Below, piece by piece: positions 15,964 to 23,646 of a stretch of DNA of 24,251 nt. The notes under the pieces were generated by a model, which was not told the DNA's origin, did not search any database, and worked only from the letters and a program-made list of their open reading frames with translations. Position 1 is the first letter of the stretch, and each line of letters opens with the position of its first letter. Location of the stretch: NCBI GenBank assembly GCA_964561025.1, contig CAZLNM010000082.1, forward strand, positions 1 to 24,251, written 5' to 3'. This DNA is from JAAZNF01 sp964561025 (GTDB taxonomy: Bacteria; Myxococcota; B64-G9). A program made the position numbers and the translations under genes.

Positions 15964-16001
15964 GCGCGAACGCGCTGGCCGGGTGGGCCCCGCCTTCGCG
16001 C
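15964..16001 (+). repeat. Dispersed palindromic element, copy B
   Basis: Arms GCGCGAACGCG (15964-15974) and CGCCTTCGCGC (15991-16001) pair except for one position. The left arm plus CTGGC matches copies A and C, and the GGCCCCGC right side matches C. It sits between the ends of two convergent genes, 16 nt after the DUF4416 stop, where folded RNA could mark or protect both 3' ends. No T-run follows. The rest of the 127-nt gap is G/C-rich with nothing else visible. Confidence 0.72.
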
Positions 16002-16074
16002 ACCAGAACGTCGCCAGCACCGTCGCGGGGAAGGGCCGGGGTGGGCCGGGGAGGCGGGCGGGCCGAGCGGACGA

Positions 16075-17811
16075 TCACTCCGCCACGAACTGGTTGACGA
16101 AGTGGATGGGGTTGAGGGTCTCGCCGGTGGCGCCGATGAGCAGATCGTCCCAGCGCAGCTTCGCGCCCACCTGGAAGATCTTCTCCTTGAGGAACTGCCC
16201 CACCGCGGTCGCCCCGGCCAGATCGAGCGCGCGCGGGTCGTCGGACTTCAGGATCTCCTTGGCGATGTGCTGCGAGAGCTGGCTGGCCATCATCTCGCCG
16301 AGCATGTAGTTGTGGTAGTACACCGGCGAGCTGGTGAAGTGGATCTTGGCCGCCCAGTCGGGGGCGTTGCGGCCGGACGGGGGTGCCTGGAGCTGGTAAC
16401 GCTCCTTGAGCTTCCACCACAGGGCGTTCAGATCCTGCTCCGGGTCGCGGTACAGCTCGCGCTCGAAGTTCACCATGGTCAGCGTCCAGCGGGCGAACAC
16501 CAGCATGGTCAGGCGCAGGCCGAAACGGATGTCCTTCTCGATCTTCGCGAGCTTCGCCTTGGGCAGGCCCAGCACCTTCTCGAGCCACAGGGGGTTGCGG
16601 GTGAGCCGCCCGAACAGCTCGGCGATGGCCTCGGTGGTGAAGATGTGCGAGTCGGCCCGCAAAAAGTACGGCAGGCTGAAGTCGAAGTACTTGTCGTACA
16701 CCGCGTGCCCCATCTCGTGCAGCAGCGTGCCGGTCCACTTCTCGTTGTTGCGCAGGTTGGCCAAAATGCGCACGTCGCCGGAGCGATCGATGTGGATGCA
16801 GTAGGCGTGCGGCTTCTTGCCCGGCTTCTCGTAGAGGTCGGACTTCTCCAGGATGTCCTGGGGCGGCAGGCCGAGCGAGGTGTAGAAGTCGGCCACGACC
16901 TTCCTGGGGTCCTTGTCCTTGAAGAAGGGGTCGAGATCCACCCCGCGCACCATCGGGGCCTCCTGGAAGAAGGGGTCCTCGAAGTGCCAGGCCTGGAGCT
17001 CGGCGGGTTTCACCTTGTAGCGCTTGGCGAGCTCCTTTCGCACCTCCTCCATGATGGCGGCGAAGGGCGCATCGGTCTTCTCGGCCAGCTCGTCGAAGAT
17101 GCGCTGGATCTCGGCCGGCTCCTGCTCCTGGAGCTTCAGGCGCATCTCGTAGAAGTCGGCGTAGCCGAGCGAGCGCGCCGCCTCGTTGCGAAGCCGCACC
17201 AGCTCGAGCAGCTTCTCGCGCACCGCCTCGCCCTTGCTCATGTAGGCCTCCCAGGCGAGCTGGCGCTTCTTGGAGTTCTTCTCTTTGCGCAAGATCTCGT
17301 ACAGGTCGTTGTCCGGCACCGGCTTGCCGGCGATCTTGCCGCGGTGGTCGTTGAAGAGCTTCTCGGCCTCGGAGGCGAGCTTCACCAGCCCGGCCAAGGT
17401 CTCGGCGGGGAGCTGGTTCTCGGCGAAGGCGTCGCGCAGCAAGGTCACCTGGCGCAGCAGCAGCGAGTCCTTGAGCTTGCCCGAGGCCTTGGCCCGCTCG
17501 AGCAGCGCGAAGCTCTCCTTGTCGGAGAAGAGCTTGCGGATCTCCAGCTCGGCGGCGGCGGCCTTGTCGTAGGCCTCCTGCTTGCCGGTGTTGGTGGCCT
17601 CCCAGTAGGCGAGGTTCATCTCCTTCTCCAGCGGGGCCACCTTGGCCTCGAGCTTGGCGATGAGGTCCTTCACGTCGGCCTCCAGTTTCACGCCCTCGTC
17701 CACCGGCGGCGCGGCCCAGGCCGGCGGCGGCGGCGGCGGCTCGGTCTTCTGCGCGCCGGAACAGGCGGCAAGGATGGGCAGCGCGGCCAGCACGGTCGTC
17801 CATCGCGACAT
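16075..17811 (-). CDS. ACE-like (M2-type) zinc metallopeptidase lipoprotein
   Basis: A 578-residue protein with a short lipoprotein signal (ILAAC, Cys17) and a Pro-rich linker. The mature part is helix-rich and carries the zinc site LLHEMGHAVYD (His365, Glu366, His369), with Glu394 in FTTEAIAE as third ligand at the usual gluzincin distance. The DLYEILRKEK, RNEAARSLGYADFYEMRL and KPHAYCIHIDR stretches resemble bacterial angiotensin-converting-enzyme-like M2 peptidases (peptidyl-dipeptidases), which clip dipeptides from peptide C-termini; the M3 oligopeptidases are the alternative. It likely works in the periplasm or at the outer membrane on small peptides. The start has GAGGAGG 4 nt upstream. 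It is a single-gene unit ending near the palindromic element. Confidence 0.88.
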   Translation of the reverse strand: MSRWTTVLAALPILAACSGAQKTEPPPPPPAWAAPPVDEGVKLEADVKDLIAKLEAKVAPLEKEMNLAYWEATNTGKQEAYDKAAAAELEIRKLFSDKESFALLERAKASGKLKDSLLLRQVTLLRDAFAENQLPAETLAGLVKLASEAEKLFNDHRGKIAGKPVPDNDLYEILRKEKNSKKRQLAWEAYMSKGEAVREKLLELVRLRNEAARSLGYADFYEMRLKLQEQEPAEIQRIFDELAEKTDAPFAAIMEEVRKELAKRYKVKPAELQAWHFEDPFFQEAPMVRGVDLDPFFKDKDPRKVVADFYTSLGLPPQDILEKSDLYEKPGKKPHAYCIHIDRSGDVRILANLRNNEKWTGTLLHEMGHAVYDKYFDFSLPYFLRADSHIFTTEAIAELFGRLTRNPLWLEKVLGLPKAKLAKIEKDIRFGLRLTMLVFARWTLTMVNFERELYRDPEQDLNALWWKLKERYQLQAPPSGRNAPDWAAKIHFTSSPVYYHNYMLGEMMASQLSQHIAKEILKSDDPRALDLAGATAVGQFLKEKIFQVGAKLRWDDLLIGATGETLNPIHFVNQFVAE

Positions 17812-17902
17812 GGCGTCCTCCTCGGAGATCCCCCGCCTCGGAGAATACCCGCGGCGCCTCGATCGGTCAAATGCCCGCGGGCCCTGGGAGCGGATGTGGC
17901 GT

Positions 17903-17931
17903 TTGACACCCCCGCTGCCGCTCCCTAGAAT
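17903..17931 (+). promoter_or_regulatory. Near-consensus sigma-70-type promoter
   Basis: TTGACA (17903-17908, 6/6) and TAGAAT (17926-17931, 5/6) are separated by exactly 17 nt. Transcription should start near 17938, about 23 nt before the ATG at 17961 and just ahead of an AGGAGG ribosome site. It is the best promoter in the window and predicts high constitutive expression. Confidence 0.8.
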
Positions 17932-17960
17932 GCCCCCGCTTGCAAGAACAGGAGGAGATC

Positions 17961-18782
17961 ATGCGACGGATCCTGGCATTTGGAGCGGTGCTGCTGCTGA
18001 TGTCTCCGCTGGCCACGGCGGCGGAGTTCGTCTTCGACGATCCCAGCGGCGACGACGACGGCCCCGGCAGCTACACCTACCCCACCGCGCCCGAGTACAA
18101 GAAAGGCTCCTTCGATCTCACCAAGCTCGAGGTGAAGGACGCCGGCGACAAGGTGGAGATCAAGGTGTACCTCAAGAACCCCATCGAGGATCCCTGGAAG
18201 TCCCGCGACTGGCCGGTGAAGGGCAACGGCTTCTCATTGCAGATGGCGGTCCTGTTCGTGGACCAGGACCACAAGGCCGGCGCGGGCCACGACCAGGGCA
18301 TCCCCGGGCTCAACGTATCCTTCCCCGAGGACGGGCGCTGGGAGAAGGCCGTCATCATCTCCCCCCAGGGCGAGACCCGGCTGCGCTCCGAGATCAACGA
18401 CAAGGCCAAGGACCTGAAGGCCGACCTGGTGGTGCCGCAGAAGGTGTCGGTCTCCGGCAAGAAGATCATCGCGGTGGTGAGCAAGAAGGATCTCGGCACC
18501 CCCGCCGCCGGGTGGGGCTTCCAGCTCGTGGTGCAGAGCAACGAGGGCTACCCCGACAAGGCCGACCTGCTCACCCGCAAGGTGAACGCCTCCGCCGGCG
18601 AGCACCGCTTCGGCGGCGGCCGCGACGACGACTGCGACCCGCACGTCATCGACATCCTGGCCGGGCAGGCCAAGGGTGACAAGGGCGAGATCGAGGCCCA
18701 GCACAAGGCGCTCTCGGCGTACTCCTGCGAGGGCGGCCCGGCCGCCTGGAAGCGCGCCGTCCTGCCCATGATCTACCGCTAG
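17961..18782 (+). CDS. Secreted glucodextranase C-terminal-module-like protein
   Basis: A 273-residue protein with a Sec signal peptide (MRRILAFGAVLLLMSPLATAA, cleavage near residue 21). The mature protein begins EFVFDDPSGDDDGPGSYTYPT and continues with GSFDLTKLEV, NGFSLQMAVLFVDQD and PGLNVSF, the conserved pattern of the C-terminal binding module of glucodextranase and related DOMON-like beta-sandwich domains. No catalytic glycosidase domain is present, so it is a free-standing binding module, possibly for surface glycan, heme or metal. Two Cys (in DDDCDP and YSCEGG) could form a disulfide. The start ATG 17961 has AGGAGG 6 nt upstream and a near-consensus promoter. It converges on the next gene with a 24-nt gap. 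Confidence 0.82.
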   Translation: MRRILAFGAVLLLMSPLATAAEFVFDDPSGDDDGPGSYTYPTAPEYKKGSFDLTKLEVKDAGDKVEIKVYLKNPIEDPWKSRDWPVKGNGFSLQMAVLFVDQDHKAGAGHDQGIPGLNVSFPEDGRWEKAVIISPQGETRLRSEINDKAKDLKADLVVPQKVSVSGKKIIAVVSKKDLGTPAAGWGFQLVVQSNEGYPDKADLLTRKVNASAGEHRFGGGRDDDCDPHVIDILAGQAKGDKGEIEAQHKALSAYSCEGGPAAWKRAVLPMIYR

Positions 18783-18806
18783 CGCCTCTCGAAATCGCCG
18801 TTTGGG

Positions 18807-19514
18807 CTACTTCTTGTCGGCGGGCTCGGCCGCGCCCTCCTCGGCCCTAAAGTCGCGCACGGCGTGCCAGTACACGATCAGCCGCTCGGTGAAACGCTCG
18901 CCGTCGGGGAACAGCGTGAAAGCGCGGGTCTTGGCGGCGTGATCGGGGCTGACCCCGGTGAGCACCTGCCCGTCGCGGAGCTGCACCCGCACCCGCTCCC
19001 CTGTCTTCTCCGGCGCGCCGACCCCGGCGGGCGTCATGAGGCGCACGAAGCGGATCTGCTCGGCGCGGATCTCCTGCGGCGCCTCCGATGCCTCGCCCGC
19101 CTCCAAGCGCACCACCTCGGCGTCGGTGTCGGGGGCGACGAGCAATCCCTTGCGGGTGAGCCCGCTGGTCAGGAACACCACCGCCTGGCGCGGGCCCAGG
19201 AGGTCGTTCTTCTGCAGCGTCTTGCCGCCCCCCAGCTCCACCGGGCGGGCCCCCGAGCGTCCCCCGGAGGAGCTGTCCTCGAAGGCGTCCGCGAAGAGGT
19301 CCTGCTCGGACAGCGGCCCGGCGGGGACGCGGGGGGAGGGCCGCGCCGCGGGCATCGGCGGCGGCGTCGCCGAGGAGGGTGGCGCAGCCGAAAGCAGGCG
19401 CTCGATCTCGGCCAGGCGGGCGAGATCCTCCGGGCTGGCCGCGCCCAGTTTCACCCGGGTCAGCAGGATCTTCCGCTCCCGCTCCAGCCGCTTGGGGTCC
19501 TTCTTCTTGGCCAT
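18807..19514 (-). CDS. Conserved-looking protein of unknown function
   Basis: A 235-residue cytoplasmic protein. The N-terminus is a Lys/Arg-rich helix (MAKKKDPKRLERERKILLTRVKLGAASPEDLARLAEIERLL is one helical hairpin), followed by a Pro/Ala-rich linker (about 44-75). Residues about 100-235 form two short beta-rich repeats with the theme KGLLV...EVVRL and VRVQLRDGQVLTGV...FTLFPDGERFTERLIVYWHAVRDF, resembling small barrel domains next to myxobacterial gliding or signalling proteins. I cannot name the family. The start ATG 19514 has GGGAGGT-type sequence (GGGGAGGT) about 9 nt upstream. An open frame extends further upstream but crosses the divergent promoter region and is rejected. Confidence 0.72.
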   Translation of the reverse strand: MAKKKDPKRLERERKILLTRVKLGAASPEDLARLAEIERLLSAAPPSSATPPPMPAARPSPRVPAGPLSEQDLFADAFEDSSSGGRSGARPVELGGGKTLQKNDLLGPRQAVVFLTSGLTRKGLLVAPDTDAEVVRLEAGEASEAPQEIRAEQIRFVRLMTPAGVGAPEKTGERVRVQLRDGQVLTGVSPDHAAKTRAFTLFPDGERFTERLIVYWHAVRDFRAEEGAAEPADKK

Positions 19515-19569
19515 CGCTCGCCGACCTCCCCGGGAAGGTAACTCGCCACCCCGGCACCGCGCAAGATCC

Positions 19570-19598
19570 TTGACCGCACCAGAAAATTGTAATGAAAT
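19570..19598 (+). promoter_or_regulatory. Putative promoter for the zinc-ribbon protein gene
   Basis: TTGACC (19570-19575, 5/6) and TGAAAT (19593-19598, 4/6) are 17 nt apart, with the -10 in the only AT-rich patch of a 145-nt divergent gap. On the opposite strand TACAAT (19591 back to 19586) could serve the 19514 gene, so the patch may be shared. Confidence 0.45.
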
Positions 19599-19659
19599 CG
19601 GGCGCTGAACCGCCGGAGATCCGGCGCTCTCGAAAAACCCATTTTCCGAGGAGTCGGCC

Positions 19660-20325
19660 ATGGCCTTCTGCTCTTCCTGCGGCACCAAGAACCCCGACGG
19701 CGCCAAGTTCTGCGCCGGGTGCGGCAACCCGCTCTCGGTTTCCGCTCCGCCGCCCCCCGCTCCCGTGGAGGGGCTGACCACCCAGCCGCAGCAACCCGTG
19801 GCGCCCGCGGCCCCGGCGGCGGCGCCCAAGCCGATGACGGCCCGCGAGGCGTTGCGCAGCCAGCCGCCCGCGCCGCCCGCCGTTCGCGCGGAGCCCGATC
19901 CCAACGCGCCCGGACAGACCCAGTTCTTCATGGCGGCCGCCCAGGTCAACGCCGCCTCGCGGGTAAAAAGGGTGGTGATCTTCATCGTGGGGGCCATCGT
20001 CCTGGGGGTGATCGCCTTTTTGGCCCTGCGCTACGCCTGGCAGGCCAAGGAGGCCTCCATGACCAAGGAGGCTCCCGCCGCCCAGCCGGGGACGGAGCCC
20101 GCCGCCAACCCCGAGCCGGGGGCTCCCGATCCCGCCGCCAAACCCGCCACTCCCGAGCCGGACGCCAAGCCGGCGGACACCAAGCCGGCGGACGCCAAGC
20201 CGGCGGATGTCAAGCCGGCGGACGGCAAACCCGCCGACGCCGAGCCGGCCAAGGCGCCTGAACCCGCCAAGGCGCCCGAGGAGAAACCGGCCCCCCCCAA
20301 GAAGCCGGCCAAGAAGCCCCGCTGA
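19660..20325 (+). CDS. Zinc-ribbon / single-TM protein with KPAD-repeat tail
   Basis: A 221-residue protein. An N-terminal zinc ribbon (Cys4, Cys7, Cys18, Cys21; CSSCGTKNPDGAKFCAGCG) is followed by a Pro/Ala linker, one membrane span at about 104-124 (VVIFIVGAIVLGVIAFLALRY), and a low-complexity tail with six near-identical 5-residue units (xAKPAD-type, residues 168-197) and a final Lys/Pro-rich stretch. With the zinc ribbon cytoplasmic, the tail would reach into the periplasm, where Lys/Pro/Ala tails can cross or bind peptidoglycan. Its function is unknown. The start ATG has GAGGAG 6 nt upstream. The ABC-F gene follows 38 nt later on the same strand. Confidence 0.8.
   Translation: MAFCSSCGTKNPDGAKFCAGCGNPLSVSAPPPPAPVEGLTTQPQQPVAPAAPAAAPKPMTAREALRSQPPAPPAVRAEPDPNAPGQTQFFMAAAQVNAASRVKRVVIFIVGAIVLGVIAFLALRYAWQAKEASMTKEAPAAQPGTEPAANPEPGAPDPAAKPATPEPDAKPADTKPADAKPADVKPADGKPADAEPAKAPEPAKAPEEKPAPPKKPAKKPR
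20161..20250 (+). repeat. 15-bp tandem repeat, six units, in coding sequence
   Basis: Six consecutive 15-bp units of the form GACGCCAAGCCGGCG encode (D/x)AKPAD-type pentapeptides. Units 1-4 differ only at codon 1 or 2; units 5 and 6 have drifted (AAACCCGCC, GAGCCGGCC). Because the unit is a multiple of three, copy changes would keep the frame. Confidence 0.85.
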
Positions 20326-20363
20326 TCCTACGCGCTCTGGCGAGCGCACCTTTCGACTATCCC

Positions 20364-22292
20364 ATGGCACTGGTCAACTTCGACAACGTGCATCTATCCT
20401 TCTCCGGGGAGACAGTGCTCCGGGACATCTCCTTGCAGATCCGGCGGGGAGAGCGCATCGGGCTCACCGGCCGCAACGGCGCCGGCAAGACCTCCCTGCT
20501 CAAGCTCATCACCGGAGAGCTCCAGCCCGATCGCGGCTCGATCGCCATCGAGCGCGGGCTACGCATCGGCTACCTTCCACAGGCCATCGCGCTGCAGGGC
20601 TCGGACACCGTGCTGAACACGGTCATGGCGGCCCGGGCCGATCTGATGGAGCTGCGCCGGCGCATCGGGGAACTCTCCGAGGAGGCCGCCCGCGGCGATC
20701 CGCGGCTGCTTTCGCACCTGGGCCAGCTCCAGGAGGAGTACCAGCACGCCGGCGGGGACGACCTGGAGCGGCGCGCCACCCTGGCCCTGCACCACGTGGG
20801 CTTTCGCGCCGGGAGCTTCGAGCAGCCGGTCTCGGTCCTCTCGGGCGGGGAGCAGAGCCGCCTCATGCTGGCCCGCATCTTGCTGCTCGAGGCGGATCTC
20901 TTGCTCCTGGACGAGCCGACCAACCACCTGGACATCCGTTCCACCGAGTTCCTCGAGGAGTACCTGCAGTCCTTCCCGGGCGGCGCCCTGGTGGTCACCC
21001 ACGATCGCGCCTTCCTGGACGCCTTCGCCACCTCGGTGGCCGCCATCGAGCCGGATCAGCGCCTGTTCGCCCTGCCGGGGGACTACGCCCACTTCCAGCG
21101 GGTGCGCGCCGAGCGCCGCACACGGCAGGAGAAGGAGGCGCGGCAGCAGCAGGAGCAGATCGAGCGCGACCAGGACTTCATCCGGCGCACGCACGCCAAC
21201 CAGAAGTCGCGTCAGGCGAAGAGCCGCGAGAACCGCCTGCAGCGCCTGGAGCGGATCGAGGCGCCGGCGGCCGAGCCGGAGGTCTTCCGGCTCACCTTCC
21301 CCGAGGTGGAGCCCAGCGGGCGGGTCGTGTTCACCGCGCGCGAGCTCTGTCTCCGGCCCGGCAGCCAGCTCTTGCTGGATCGGGCCAATTTCACCATCGA
21401 GCGCGGCGAGCGCGTGGGCATCATCGGCCCCAACGGCTGCGGCAAGACCACCCTGCTCGAGGTGCTGGCGCAGAAGCAATCCCCCGAGAAGGGCGAGGTG
21501 AAGGTCGGCTTTCGCGCGCTGATCGGGTACTACGATCAGATGCTCTCCAACCTCAACCTGGGGCGCACCGTGCTGGAGGAGCTGGCCCAGCGCCGCCCCG
21601 AGCTCTCCGAGCAGGCGCTGCGCGACCTGGCCGGGCGCTTCTTGTTCCACGGGGACGACGTCTTCCGCCGGGTCGAGACCTTCTCCGGCGGGGAGCGCAG
21701 CCGCTTGTCGCTGCTGCTGCTGGTCATGGAGCGCCACAACGTGCTCTTGCTCGACGAGCCCACCAACCACCTGGACATCCCCTCGCGCGAGGTGCTGGAG
21801 GAGGCGCTGCTGGCCTTCCCCGGGACCCTGATCGTGGTCAGCCACGACCGCTACTTCCTCGATCGCGTGGCCCGGCGCATCCTGGCCATCGAGGATCGCG
21901 CCCTGGTCAGCGAGCTCGGCACCTACAGCGAGCTGCGCCAGGCCGGCCGCATCCTGGGCACCGCCGAGGACGAGGACGAGGAGGATCCCGCCGAGGAGCG
22001 GGCGCGGCGGCGGCGGCGGGAGGAGTTCGAGCAGCGCAAGCGCCTGCACCGCGAGCGGGAGGGGCGCGCCCGGCGCCTGCGCGAGCTGGAGGCCGCCATC
22101 CACGAGCGCGAGCAAAAGACCGAGGAGCTGGTGCGGCGCATGTCCGATCCGTCCATGGCCCGCGACTGGGCCGGGCTGGAGAAGCTGCAAAAGGAAAAGA
22201 AGGCGGCGGAGGACGAGCACGAGACGCTGCTGGTGGAGTGGGAGCAGCTGGCCTCGATCGTAAAGGAGAACGATGGAAGCGATCCCGCTTGA
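20364..22292 (+). CDS. ABC-F family ATPase (Uup/EttA-like)
   Basis: A 642-residue soluble protein with two ABC ATPase domains and no membrane part. Domain 1 has Walker A GRNGAGKTS (36-44), signature LSGGEQSR and Walker B LLLLDEPTNHLD; domain 2 has Walker A GPNGCGKT (355-362), signature FSGGERSR and VLLLDEPTNHLD. Between them is the ABC-F linker, a long charged helix pair (EKEARQQQEQIERDQDF, KSRQAKSRENRLQRLER). The C-terminus (about 540-635) is a coiled coil like the Uup C-terminal domain. Such proteins act on ribosomes as translation factors or protect them from antibiotics; Uup members also bear on DNA stability. Length fits Uup. No ribosome site is evident at ATG 20364. It overlaps the helicase gene by 20 nt. 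Confidence 0.93.
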   Translation: MALVNFDNVHLSFSGETVLRDISLQIRRGERIGLTGRNGAGKTSLLKLITGELQPDRGSIAIERGLRIGYLPQAIALQGSDTVLNTVMAARADLMELRRRIGELSEEAARGDPRLLSHLGQLQEEYQHAGGDDLERRATLALHHVGFRAGSFEQPVSVLSGGEQSRLMLARILLLEADLLLLDEPTNHLDIRSTEFLEEYLQSFPGGALVVTHDRAFLDAFATSVAAIEPDQRLFALPGDYAHFQRVRAERRTRQEKEARQQQEQIERDQDFIRRTHANQKSRQAKSRENRLQRLERIEAPAAEPEVFRLTFPEVEPSGRVVFTARELCLRPGSQLLLDRANFTIERGERVGIIGPNGCGKTTLLEVLAQKQSPEKGEVKVGFRALIGYYDQMLSNLNLGRTVLEELAQRRPELSEQALRDLAGRFLFHGDDVFRRVETFSGGERSRLSLLLLVMERHNVLLLDEPTNHLDIPSREVLEEALLAFPGTLIVVSHDRYFLDRVARRILAIEDRALVSELGTYSELRQAGRILGTAEDEDEEDPAEERARRRRREEFEQRKRLHREREGRARRLRELEAAIHEREQKTEELVRRMSDPSMARDWAGLEKLQKEKKAAEDEHETLLVEWEQLASIVKENDGSDPA

Positions 22293-23640
22293 GGCGGAGA
22301 ACCTCGACCCCGCCATCGTGCAGGGCCTGCGCGATCTCGGCTACCGGGAGCTGCTGCCGGTCCAGCGCACCTGCCTGCGACCGCTCCTCGATGGGCGCTC
22401 GCTCTCGGTCCGCTCGCGCACCGGCACCGGCAAGACCGCCGCCTTCGGCATCCCGCTGCTACAGGCCATGGATCCGGCCGGCCGCGGCGTCGATCTGCTG
22501 GTGCTGGCCCCCACGCGCGAGCTGGCCGCCCAGGTGGCGCGCGATCTGACGGCCATCGGGCGCCACCGCGGCCTGCGGGTGGCCGGGGCCTGGGGCGGCG
22601 CCAACCTGTCCGAACAGGCCCGCGCGCTGCGCGAGGGCGCCCGCATCGTGGTGGGGACGCCCGGCCGCCTGCTGGATCTGCTGGAGCGCCGCGTGCTGTC
22701 GCTCGGCGGCGTCACCCGGGCGGTGCTGGACGAGGCCGACGAGATGCTGTCGATGGGGTTCATCGAGGACGTGACGCGGCTGCTCTCCGCCTGTAGCTCC
22801 CTGCGCCAGCTGGTGATCCTGTCGGCCTCGCTCGACCCCGCCACCGAGAGCCTGATCTCCTCCTTCGCCTCGGACATCGTGCGGGTGGACCTCTCCACCG
22901 ACGGCCTGTCGGTGGAGGAGATCGACAACCTGTGCTACGAGATCGGCGACGACCTGCCCCGCACCCACTACCTCTTGTACGCCCTGGCGGCGCACCGGCC
23001 CAGCTCGGCCATCGTGTTCGTCAACACGCGCACCGACGCCTCGCTGGTGGCCACCGTCATGGCCCGCGAGGGCTACAGCGCCGAGATGCTCTCGGGGGCC
23101 CTGGCCCAGCGGGAGCGCGAGCGGGTGATGCAGGGCATCCGCGAGGGGAGGCTGCGCTTTTTGGTGGCCACCGACATCGCCGCCCGGGGCATCGACATCT
23201 CCCATCTGTCCCACGTCATCAACTACAGCCTGCCCGAGGATCCGGCGGTGTACCTGCACCGGGTGGGCCGGACGGGCCGGGTGGGGCGCAAGGGCGTGGC
23301 GGTCAGCCTGCTCACCGCCCGGGACCTGCGCACCCGCGCGGAGATCGAGCGGCGTTTCTCGGTGACGTTCGCCCGGCTCAACTTCCCCCCGCCCGCCGAG
23401 ATGGTGAAGGAGAGGATCATGGCCCATATCGAGTCATTGCTCACCTCCGCCGAGGCCGCCATCTGCGACGGCTTCGCGGAGGAGGCCCGCGTCATCCTGG
23501 GGCATCCGCGGGCCGAGGCCATCGTGGCCTTCTTGCTCAAGCGCAACGCGGAGCGAGTGCACGACGAGCAGCGCAGCGTGGAGAACCGGCCGAGCCCCGA
23601 GCCCCGGCGCGGCCCCCCGCGCCGCCGCCGGCGCCGCTAG
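22273..23640 (+). CDS. DEAD-box ATP-dependent RNA helicase
   Basis: A 455-residue protein with the standard motif series: Q motif around Gln31 (LLPVQ), motif I RTGTGKT (49-55), Ia PTRELA, GTPGR (128-132), DEAD at 153-156, motif III SAS at 184-186 (usually SAT), VNTR, ATDIAARGIDI and HRVGRTGR (329-336). It unwinds short RNA duplexes using ATP. The C-terminal extension (about 360-455) ends in a basic, Arg/Pro-rich tail that probably binds RNA; it resembles CsdA/DeaD-type helicases more than DbpA. ATG 22273 has AGGAG 5 nt upstream inside the ABC-F coding end, so the pair is probably translationally coupled and acts in ribosome or RNA maintenance. The carbamoyltransferase gene begins 6 nt after its stop. 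Confidence 0.94.
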   Translation: MEAIPLEAENLDPAIVQGLRDLGYRELLPVQRTCLRPLLDGRSLSVRSRTGTGKTAAFGIPLLQAMDPAGRGVDLLVLAPTRELAAQVARDLTAIGRHRGLRVAGAWGGANLSEQARALREGARIVVGTPGRLLDLLERRVLSLGGVTRAVLDEADEMLSMGFIEDVTRLLSACSSLRQLVILSASLDPATESLISSFASDIVRVDLSTDGLSVEEIDNLCYEIGDDLPRTHYLLYALAAHRPSSAIVFVNTRTDASLVATVMAREGYSAEMLSGALAQRERERVMQGIREGRLRFLVATDIAARGIDISHLSHVINYSLPEDPAVYLHRVGRTGRVGRKGVAVSLLTARDLRTRAEIERRFSVTFARLNFPPPAEMVKERIMAHIESLLTSAEAAICDGFAEEARVILGHPRAEAIVAFLLKRNAERVHDEQRSVENRPSPEPRRGPPRRRRRR

Positions 23641-23646
23641 GACCTG

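Noticed and set aside
15958..17928. A 656-codon plus-strand frame opposite the metallopeptidase
   Set aside because: It is antisense to a gene with an intact HEMGH zinc site and signal peptide; composition is low-complexity Leu/Val/Gly/His.
20330..20350. GCGCTCTGGCGAGCGC hairpin between the zinc-ribbon and ABC-F genes as a terminator or fourth palindromic element
   Set aside because: The stem is only five base pairs, has no T-run, and does not share the arms or loop of the dispersed element.
20559..22316. A 585-codon minus-strand frame opposite the ABC-F gene
   Set aside because: It mirrors ABC-F coding periodicity and shows no domain of its own.
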